6,213 nucleotides of DNA, from contig DMJA01000064.1 in NCBI GenBank assembly GCA_003451935.1, forward strand, positions 4,617 to 10,829. Reading direction: 5' to 3'. Positions 1-5,092 of this stretch are shown here, in pieces (the first letter of the stretch is position 1; each line of letters starts with the position of its first letter). The DNA comes from Verrucomicrobiota bacterium. GTDB taxonomy: Bacteria > Verrucomicrobiota > Kiritimatiellia > CAIQIC01 > Lenti-01. The position numbers and the translations under genes are program-made. Under the pieces are notes generated by a model. The model worked only from the letters and a program-made list of their open reading frames with translations, did not search any database and had not been told where the DNA came from.

Positions 1-330
1 AGCGGCGGGAGCCGCCACTTCTTCGGCGGCGGCTTCCACCGGAGCCACTTCTTCGGCCACCTCTTCCATGGCGGCTTCTTCCACCGGAGCCGCTTCCTCA
101 GCCATCACGTCGCCGGCGAAGGGATCGGCCACGGTAGCTTCTTCCACGGCGGCTTCCGCGACGGGGGCGGCTTCTTCCACGGCTTCGGCAACGGGTTCGG
201 CAAACGGATCGGCGGCGGCCGGCTTTTCGACGGGCGCCGCGAGGTCTTCCGCCACGGCTTCCGCGACGGGCGCGGCTTCCTCAACGGCGGCTTCCGCCTC
301 CGCAGGCGCGACCGCGGCCGACTCGGCCGG
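1..330 (-). repeat. Degenerate Ala/Glu/Val/Pro coding repeat
   Basis: Residues 38-147 of the leftmost gene are low-complexity and internally repeated. The 11-residue string AVEEAAPVAEA occurs at residues 52-62 and again at 87-97, and ADPFA occurs at 77-81 and 105-109. Variants of EEVAPVE and EEAAPVEE fill the rest. The DNA copies differ at third codon positions, so the repetition is older than recent slippage or is kept at protein level. The tract is strongly acidic with regular prolines, which fits an extended flexible linker. It reaches the window edge, so its full length is unknown. Confidence 0.8.
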
Positions 331-441
331 GGCGCCGACATCGCCCAGCAGGGCATCCAGATCGAAATTGTCTTCCTGGGCAAGCACCATGCCGCCGAAC
401 AAGAAAGACACCGCCATCGCCGCGACCATGAACCATTTCAT
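1..441 (-). CDS. Exported protein with Ala/Glu/Pro-rich N-terminus, probable pilus secretin (PilQ/Amuc_1098 position), partial
   Basis: The frame is open from an ATG at 441 to the left window edge, giving 147 codons; the rest of the gene lies outside. Residues 1-21 form a Sec signal peptide: Lys2, a hydrophobic core, then VLA before QEDN, so cleavage after Ala21 is likely. Residues 23-36 are acidic (EDNFDLDALLGDVG). From about residue 38 onward the chain is almost only Ala, Glu, Val and Pro. I chose this start because AAGGAG lies 6 bases upstream; an in-frame ATG at 522 would add 27 residues but has no Shine-Dalgarno and directly follows a stop codon. No secretin domain is inside the window. 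The secretin call rests on position alone: the gene follows the PilM/N/O/P-like genes, where pilQ normally sits, and Amuc_1098 has the same place in the Akkermansia cluster. It could be another exported Ala/Glu-rich protein. The reading frame is certain, the function only likely. Confidence 0.7.
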   Translation of the reverse strand, partial: MKWFMVAAMAVSFLFGGMVLAQEDNFDLDALLGDVGAPAESAAVAPAEAEAAVEEAAPVAEAVAEDLAAPVEKPAAADPFAEPVAEAVEEAAPVAEAAVEEATVADPFAGDVMAEEAAPVEEAAMEEVAEEVAPVEAAAEEVAAPAA

Positions 442-447
442 CTGGAA

Positions 448-453
448 CTCCTT
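448..453 (-). promoter_or_regulatory. Shine-Dalgarno that fixes the start of the leftmost gene
   Basis: AAGGAG on the minus strand sits 6 bases before the ATG at 441. It supports that start over the in-frame ATGs at 522 and 519, which have no purine-rich site upstream. Confidence 0.75.
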
Positions 454-468
454 CTTGGAACTGAACCG

Positions 469-492
469 GGGACGAAGCGGCCGCTTCGTCCC
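469..492. promoter_or_regulatory. Perfect 24-bp palindrome between the PilP-position and PilQ-position genes
   Basis: Each arm is GGGACGAAGCGG followed immediately by its reverse complement, with no spacer; the centre contains GCGGCCGC. In RNA it would form a very stable hairpin of about ten GC-rich pairs closed by a small loop. No U-run follows on either strand, so it is not a standard intrinsic terminator. It lies 37 bases after the stop of the 530-1597 gene and 27 bases before the ATG at 441, upstream of that gene's ribosome-binding site. Plausible roles are an mRNA-processing or stability element that sets the level of the last gene, an attenuator, or a binding site for a dimeric protein. 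The palindrome is seen directly; its role is inference. Confidence 0.6.
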
Positions 493-529
493 GCCCAACA
501 TCTGTTTATCGACATCCATCATTTACAAA

Positions 530-1597
530 TCAAAATACGGAGCCGGGAACCGCGGCGGGGGCCGGGGCCGCGGGCTGGCCGATAAACGCCGCCCGCTCCT
601 CGGAACTCCACATCGGGACCGTCACTTCTTCGTTGTTTTTCACGTTGCGGATTACCACGTTTTCGCGGCGGATGTCAACGACCTTGTATTCCACGCCGCG
701 GAGCGCAAACACATCGTTGAGCCGCTGGGTGGGAAGTTTGGCGCGATCGATCAGCGAGACGAACAAGATGACCAATTCCTGCTGGGTGACAGGACGCCCC
801 TTGACCAGCACGACGGGACGCTTGTCGGACTGGCGGACGAGGGTCAGGGTCTCCCCTCCTTTGCCGGCCTTGTCGTACTCGGTGATCTTGTAGCCCAGCA
901 CCTCGTCGTCGATCTGCTTGAAATAGGTTTGCGTCAGCGATTGCAGGTTCAGCTGGTAGCGGAGCGTGCCATCGGCGAAGGCGGAGGTTCCGACGAACCG
1001 CAGGTAGAACGGGACGGGCTTGATGCCCGCCACGCGCAATTTGACGATGGGATCCGGGAAGCTCTGCGAATCCTTGGGATCGGTCTTGGCCCCGATCTCC
1101 TCCAAATTGGTGAAGCCATCGTTGTCGAGGTCGCCGGTGGCGTCGGAGGGATTCTGCGGATCGAGGCCCAGCGCCAGTTCGGTCTTGTCAAAAATCCGGT
1201 CGCCATCGGTGTCCAACTTGTCGATGTCGAAGATTTCCGGCTGCGCGGCGAGGCAGAACGGACATTCGATGGCCTCGTAGGGGATCGGGCGGCCGCACTT
1301 CACGCACGCCACGCGCATTTCGCTGACGGTGGTGCGGGCGTTCGCGGTCTGCGCGGCGGTGGCGGCGGTCCGGGCCTCGGAAAGGATGGCATCAAAGGGC
1401 ACGGTGTCCTTGGGCGCCACCAGGTCGCCCTTCCAGCCGATGCGCGCGAGGCTGGGCTCGGCGACCGCCTTGTCGGACTGGATCCGCTGCACCAGCAGGA
1501 CGCACGAAACCAGCAGCGCGATCAGCGCCACCAGCAGGATCATCTTTTCGTAGTGGTCCCGGATCCAATCGTTTTTTCCACGGGGTGCCTGGCTCAC
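530..1597 (-). CDS. Amuc_1099-like pilus-system protein (PilP position) with zinc-ribbon-like and calcium-loop motifs
   Basis: A 355-residue bitopic membrane protein, probably part of the inner-membrane/periplasmic platform that links PilM/N/O to the secretin. Residues 1-18 are basic and cytoplasmic; residues 19-36 form one membrane helix; the rest should be periplasmic. Cys98, Cys101, Cys112 and Cys115 make a CxxC-x10-CxxC zinc-ribbon-like knuckle. Residues 129-140 (DTDGDRIFDKTE) and 156-167 (DLDNDGFTNLEE) are thrombospondin-type-3/EF-loop-like calcium motifs. Residues about 185-330 are beta-rich, and the end, around GVEYKVVDIRRENVVIRN (301-318), resembles the HR fold of PilP/GspC. The tail is Ala/Pro-rich. 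I chose GTG at 1597: it overlaps the upstream stop as GTGA, has GGAGGAG 5 bases upstream, and puts the membrane helix near the N-terminus. The family name comes from synteny with Akkermansia and recalled relatives, not from a search. Confidence 0.75.
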   Translation of the reverse strand: MSQAPRGKNDWIRDHYEKMILLVALIALLVSCVLLVQRIQSDKAVAEPSLARIGWKGDLVAPKDTVPFDAILSEARTAATAAQTANARTTVSEMRVACVKCGRPIPYEAIECPFCLAAQPEIFDIDKLDTDGDRIFDKTELALGLDPQNPSDATGDLDNDGFTNLEEIGAKTDPKDSQSFPDPIVKLRVAGIKPVPFYLRFVGTSAFADGTLRYQLNLQSLTQTYFKQIDDEVLGYKITEYDKAGKGGETLTLVRQSDKRPVVLVKGRPVTQQELVILFVSLIDRAKLPTQRLNDVFALRGVEYKVVDIRRENVVIRNVKNNEEVTVPMWSSEERAAFIGQPAAPAPAAVPGSVF

Positions 1598-2610
1598 GGA
1601 TTCTCCTCCCCTTTCGCGACATCGACAGCGGTCTCGGCAAAGCGATACAAATCCACCTCCAGGCGGACGTTGGGCAGTTCCTGGCCCGCCACGACGCGCA
1701 ATTCCCGAGGCAGGATGGCGGGTTCTTCCTTCGTGACGCCGGTTCCAGCCGCGCCCGGAGGGGCCTGCCACCCGGTGGTGGAGACGGGTTGCGACGGCAC
1801 GGCGACCTTCTCTTCCACCTTGGGCGGCACCACGGCGGGACGCGCGGGATTGGAGATTTCCAGCTTGGTCACCACCGTGAACGGCGCGCCCCGGGCGAGC
1901 CGGTCGAGCGCCTTCCAGTTGGCCGCGTCCTGCGCGCGGTAGGACAACACGTAATGCTCCTTGGTGAAAAGCCCGTCCGGATCCCGGAACAATTCCGTGC
2001 TGGTCGCGACGGCCACGGGCTCGGCCCGGTTCCGGCCCCGGCGGCCCTGTTCCTCTTCCGGGACGGCCACCTGCGCATCCTTTTCAAACACCGTGCGCTC
2101 CACCGAAACCAGCTCGCCGATGCCCGCATCGTAGAGGATCTCGCACAGGGCGGCGATGGAACGGAGCTGGTCCACCAGACGGCCCATCTCCTCCTCGACC
2201 GGCAGGTTGCCGGCCGCATAGCGCTGGAACCCAAAGGCGAAATCGGGCGGCAGCGCCACGGATTTCGCGCGGGCGTCGTTCATCAGCTGGCGGAGCACCG
2301 CCTCCATCAACTGGCGAAACCGGTCGCGGGTGATCGGCTCGGTGGCGATCTGCCCCTGACTCATGGATTCGAAGAGCCCGTCGAGATAGTCCTGGTAGAT
2401 CTCCACCTGCTTGCCCATGGCCTGCACGTTGGGCTCCGAGGGGAACACCGCGCGGCTGGTCAGGCGCTGCAGGCGCCCCTGGACGTTGGACAGGCCGGAG
2501 AACCCGTCGGCATAGCTCCCCTTGGCGCTGAAAAGCAGATAGGACAGGGCGGCCGCCAGCAGCAGCGCCACCACTCCCCCGATCAGCAACGGCATGTGTT
2601 TGCGGTTCAT
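1594..2610 (-). CDS. Amuc_1100-like, PilO-like pilus-system protein
   Basis: A 338-residue bitopic protein. Residues 1-5 carry Arg3 and Lys4; residues 7-28 form one membrane helix; the rest should be periplasmic. Residues 38-85 are helical. Residues 95-172, from DRFRQLMEAVLRQL through FAFGFQRY to IGELVSVERTVF, match from memory the conserved block of Akkermansia Amuc_1100 (WLGFQVYST, then a long helix, then LSKFIKVYRP). Residues 215-256 hold the second alpha/beta unit, ending TKLEISNP; a Pro-rich linker follows (257-300), then a final strand VRLEVDLYRF (315-324). Helix plus two ferredoxin-like units is the PilO/GspM plan, so it probably bridges PilN and the PilP-position protein. In Akkermansia, Amuc_1100 is the protein reported to act through TLR2. 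The ATG at 2610 overlaps the PilM-N stop as ATGA; nearby Shine-Dalgarno matches are poorly spaced (AGGA at 3 bases, GGAGG at 13), so coupling probably matters. The family call is inference by recalled similarity and synteny. Confidence 0.8.
   Translation of the reverse strand: MNRKHMPLLIGGVVALLLAAALSYLLFSAKGSYADGFSGLSNVQGRLQRLTSRAVFPSEPNVQAMGKQVEIYQDYLDGLFESMSQGQIATEPITRDRFRQLMEAVLRQLMNDARAKSVALPPDFAFGFQRYAAGNLPVEEEMGRLVDQLRSIAALCEILYDAGIGELVSVERTVFEKDAQVAVPEEEQGRRGRNRAEPVAVATSTELFRDPDGLFTKEHYVLSYRAQDAANWKALDRLARGAPFTVVTKLEISNPARPAVVPPKVEEKVAVPSQPVSTTGWQAPPGAAGTGVTKEEPAILPRELRVVAGQELPNVRLEVDLYRFAETAVDVAKGEENP
1603..1609 (-). promoter_or_regulatory. Strong Shine-Dalgarno deciding a GTG start
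   Basis: GGAGGAG on the minus strand lies 5 bases before the GTG at 1597, inside the last codons of the upstream gene. It settles the non-ATG start of the 530-1597 gene and should allow ribosome entry in addition to coupling through the GTGA overlap. Confidence 0.8.
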
Positions 2611-4316
2611 AGTTCCTGCGGTGCCTCCAAGACGGCCAGAATCTTGAATTCCAAGGTGCTCGCGTCCGGACGCGCCGGCGGCTGCCAGACGATCTCGGTC
2701 TTGTCGGAAAACCACTTGGATTCGCGGAGCTGGTCGCGGTAGTTGCCGATGGCATCGCTCGTTTTGATCCGGTCCAGATAGCCCATGCCCTCGATTTCAA
2801 GGCCGACCACGACATTGGGCGCGGGCGCGGCGGCCGGCACCGGGGCGCCCCGCGGCGGAGGAATGTCGGCCGCCGCGGCCGGAGCCTCTCCCGGCAAGAC
2901 GGCCAGCGGACTCACGCGCGTGAGCCACATGCCTTCGGGCAGCGGGGCGCTGATGCCGCCCAGCAGGCTGCGCCAGACGCCGCGACGCCTCTCCAGGGTG
3001 GTCAGCTTGGAAATTTTGCCTTCGATGGCCGTCACGGAGGCCTCGGCCTGGGCCAGTTTGTTTTCGACGGCGGAAAGCTCGCCCACCCGCGCATCGATCT
3101 TGGACCGGATGCCGTCCGCCACGCCCGTCATGCGGCCATAGAAGGAAATCCACACGATCAAGGTCAGCAGGACGGCGCCCGCGGCCATCGCAAAGAGCGG
3201 CTGCTTGCGCTTGAACTTCTTGTCCTCTTCCGCCTTGGGCGGCAGCAGGTTGATCTCGATGGGGCAGGTGTGCATCTGGCGCAGGGCCAGGCCCACCAAC
3301 TGGCCCATCTCGCAGGCGTGGGCGCCCACCTGGTCGGCGGGAATCTGCTCCGCGACCGCCACGTTGTTGAACGGATTGAAATAGTCCGTCTCGATGTTGA
3401 GCTTCTCGCGCAGGAACGTGTCCGTGTAGGGGATCACCGAACTGCCGCCGGTCAGGAGCAGCAGCGACGGCTGCTGGCCGCCCTGCTGGCTGCGGTAGAA
3501 ATTGATCGAGCGGTTCAGTTCCTGGTGCAGGCGCGTCATCATGCTGCGGACGCTCTTGGACACCTTGTCCACCGTCTCGCTCTGCGGCCCCTCGTACGCC
3601 CCGCCGAACGCGACATAGGCGTGGGCCTTCTTCATCGCCTCGGCGTCGTCGAACGAAATGGCGAACTCGTTCATGATCAGCTGCGTGATCTGGTTGCCCG
3701 CCACGGGCACGCTGCGGCTGAAGACGCGGCCGGCTTCGAGGAAGATCAGGTCCGTCGATCGCGCGCCGATGTCCACCACCAGCGTGCAGGGCGGCAGGTT
3801 GTCGTAGTTGTAGCGCACGGCGTTGTAGAGCGCCATCGGCGCCACGTCCACCAGGTCCGGCGTCATCCCCGTGAACTTCACGCAGTCGGTGATCCCCGCG
3901 ATGATGTCCGACTTGATGGCCGCCAGCATCACATCCACGTCGCCCGTGGCCCCGCTGATGAGCTGGTAGTCCCACACCACTTCGTTCATCGGAAACGGCA
4001 CGTTCTGCTGCGCCTCGTACTGGATGATCTGATAGACCTTCTCCGGCTCCACCGGCGGCAGCTTCACGAAGCGCGAGAACACCGAGTGGCCTGAAATGGC
4101 CACCTGCACCGGACCGGGTTTGCAACCCGACTCGCGGATCAGGTCGTGGATGGTGGTGATGATGTACTGGGAACGGTCGGCGTCGCTTTGCGGATCGATG
4201 CCCAGGTCGCTCACGGCGTAGCGGGTCATTTCCAGCCCGCCCCGCACGTCCGCAAACTCCGCGAGCTTGAGACTGTGCGATCCGATGTCCAGTGTCAGTA
4301 TGGGCTTTTTGGCCAT
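2607..4316 (-). CDS. pilM: PilM-PilN fusion: actin-like pilus assembly ATPase joined to a membrane-anchored PilN-like domain (Amuc_1101-like)
   Basis: A 569-residue protein, longer than the roughly 350 usual for PilM. Residues 1-347 are PilM: phosphate-1 motif LDIGSHSLKLAE (9-20), KLPPVEPEKVYQIIQYEAQQ (85-104), phosphate-2 motif VVDIGARSTDLIFLEAG (180-196) and adenosine motif LLLLTGGSSVIP (285-296), an FtsA/actin-type nucleotide fold in the cytoplasm. Residues 348-569 are PilN-like: INLLPP (355-360), the peptide by which free PilN docks onto PilM; a basic stretch; a membrane helix (374-393); a coiled coil (about 400-445); and a periplasmic domain (447-569) interrupted by an Ala/Pro linker (474-500). 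No stop or frameshift separates the halves. Met348 stands where a free PilN would start but has no Shine-Dalgarno. The ATG at 4316 has GAGGA 9 bases upstream and follows the preceding stop by 24 bases. The actin-like fold should power or signal to the pilus platform. Confidence 0.92.
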   Translation of the reverse strand: MAKKPILTLDIGSHSLKLAEFADVRGGLEMTRYAVSDLGIDPQSDADRSQYIITTIHDLIRESGCKPGPVQVAISGHSVFSRFVKLPPVEPEKVYQIIQYEAQQNVPFPMNEVVWDYQLISGATGDVDVMLAAIKSDIIAGITDCVKFTGMTPDLVDVAPMALYNAVRYNYDNLPPCTLVVDIGARSTDLIFLEAGRVFSRSVPVAGNQITQLIMNEFAISFDDAEAMKKAHAYVAFGGAYEGPQSETVDKVSKSVRSMMTRLHQELNRSINFYRSQQGGQQPSLLLLTGGSSVIPYTDTFLREKLNIETDYFNPFNNVAVAEQIPADQVGAHACEMGQLVGLALRQMHTCPIEINLLPPKAEEDKKFKRKQPLFAMAAGAVLLTLIVWISFYGRMTGVADGIRSKIDARVGELSAVENKLAQAEASVTAIEGKISKLTTLERRRGVWRSLLGGISAPLPEGMWLTRVSPLAVLPGEAPAAAADIPPPRGAPVPAAAPAPNVVVGLEIEGMGYLDRIKTSDAIGNYRDQLRESKWFSDKTEIVWQPPARPDASTLEFKILAVLEAPQEL

Positions 4317-4340
4317 GGGACGGGTTCCTCGCTGGAAAAG

Positions 4341-4961
4341 CTACCGGGGGGAGGCGGCGACCGGCTTGATCGCATTGAACGCATCGAAATCGATGACCGA
4401 GAACGGCGTCTGCGCCCGGTTCAGAAGCACGCCGTCCACGGGCGGGAAGCGATCCCACCAGTTGGGCATTTTCGCCGTGGACTCCATCGCCGCCACCGCT
4501 CCCTTGTGCTTGACGACCACGGCCACCTGTTCCACCCGGCCCATCCGCGCCACCGTGCTCGGATGCAGGAACATGTCGCCGATGTGCTTGCCCTTGGGCA
4601 CGTTCACATAGGTGACGGCGCCCCGGAACATGACCTCGGCGCCCCGGTTGCTCTGGTCTTTCATATAAACGTAATAGGTGAATTCCAGCTCGTCGATCCA
4701 CTCCGGCGCCGTCTCGAATTCCACCACCACGCGCCACCAATCCGTCAGCCGGCCGGACGACTGGGCCTGCACGGAGGTCTTGAACAGCGGTGTTTTTTCC
4801 GTCGTGGGGCTCATCTTGCGGATGCGCAGGATGTCGGAACCGGGCCCGGGTGCGGCCGCGGACGGCACGGCCATTTGCGCTCCCGCCCCCCCGGCGCCGA
4901 GCCATAGCATGGCCACCATCACGAACCCAACCGCAACCTTGGAATGGAATGGACGATTCAT
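4341..4961 (-). CDS. Amuc_1102-like exported pilus-cluster protein
   Basis: A 206-residue exported protein at the head of the pilus operon. Residues 1-28 are a signal peptide (basic MNRPFHSK, hydrophobic core, GAGA before Gln29). A short Ala/Pro segment (31-40) leads to a beta-rich domain (about 43-195) with aromatic strands such as WWRVVVEFE (75-83) and LEFTYYVYMKD (92-102). The domain has no cysteines and no catalytic motif, which fits a structural beta-sandwich. In Akkermansia the gene next to PilM/Amuc_1101 is Amuc_1102, for which an immunoglobulin-like fold related to archaeal pilins has been described; I infer the same family from position, size and architecture. Of two ATGs six bases apart (4967 and 4961), I chose 4961 because AGGAGG is 7 bases upstream of it and only 1 base from the other. 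The stop is 24 bases before the PilM-N start. It could instead be an accessory periplasmic protein. Confidence 0.75.
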   Translation of the reverse strand: MNRPFHSKVAVGFVMVAMLWLGAGGAGAQMAVPSAAAPGPGSDILRIRKMSPTTEKTPLFKTSVQAQSSGRLTDWWRVVVEFETAPEWIDELEFTYYVYMKDQSNRGAEVMFRGAVTYVNVPKGKHIGDMFLHPSTVARMGRVEQVAVVVKHKGAVAAMESTAKMPNWWDRFPPVDGVLLNRAQTPFSVIDFDAFNAIKPVAASPR

Positions 4962-4968
4962 TTTCATG

Positions 4969-4974
4969 CCTCCT
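4969..4974 (-). promoter_or_regulatory. Shine-Dalgarno that decides between two ATGs
   Basis: AGGAGG on the minus strand is 7 bases before the ATG at 4961 and only 1 base before the in-frame ATG at 4967, so translation most likely starts at 4961, two codons later than the upstream ATG. Confidence 0.75.
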
Positions 4975-5028
4975 GCGCACCAACGCCGAGCCGGAAAGCC
5001 ATCACGACCCGCCTGCACAATTTTTGGA

Positions 5029-5058
5029 AGTATAGGCGCACCGCTCGTTTCTCGTCAA
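5029..5058 (-). promoter_or_regulatory. Sigma-70-type promoter of the pilus operon
   Basis: On the minus strand, TTGACG (5053-5058) is separated by 18 bases from TATACT (5029-5034). Each hexamer matches the bacterial consensus at five of six positions. Transcription would start near 5022, giving a leader of about 60 bases before the ATG at 4961. It lies in the only gap of the window large enough for a promoter ahead of the pilus genes. No operator repeat was recognised around it. Whether this organism's main sigma factor uses exactly this consensus is an assumption. Confidence 0.65.
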
Positions 5059-5092
5059 CCGCCATTTCCCGTTGCCGCATAATGGTCGCCGA

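Noticed and set aside
477..484. GCGGCCGC as a cloning-site (NotI) remnant.
   Set aside because: It is simply the centre of a longer perfect palindrome in an otherwise natural operon; no vector-like sequence surrounds it.
469..492. Intrinsic (rho-independent) terminator at the palindrome.
   Set aside because: No run of T follows the stem on either strand, and the next gene starts 27 bases later with its own ribosome-binding site.
68..1942. A 624-codon plus-strand open frame.
   Set aside because: It lies antisense to three well-supported minus-strand genes. Its product is low-complexity Ser/Ala/Thr at the start because it mirrors the Ala/Glu repeat, has no recognisable domain, and is explained by GC-rich codon use.
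1585..2742. Plus-strand open frames of several hundred codons, here and at 3270-4094, 4146-4907 and 5072-5935.
   Set aside because: All lie antisense to supported genes, their products are rich in His, Arg and Leu without motifs, and none shows a convincing ribosome-binding site with domain evidence.
2607..4316. FtsA or MreB instead of PilM.
   Set aside because: The actin-like motifs alone would allow it, but the KLPPVEPEKV-type segment, the INLLPP motif with following membrane helix, and the neighbouring pilus genes fit PilM/PilN.
2797..4983. A 728-codon minus-strand open frame in another frame across the Amuc_1102-like and PilM-N genes.
   Set aside because: Its product is Arg/Gly/Ala/Pro-rich with no domain, whereas the alternative frame encodes clear PilM and PilN motifs. 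It is a frame-shifted shadow.
4962..5092. Terminator for the methionine synthase genes in the gap before the pilus promoter.
   Set aside because: No GC-rich hairpin followed by a T-run was found on the minus strand. Read-through or Rho-dependent ending is possible but not visible.
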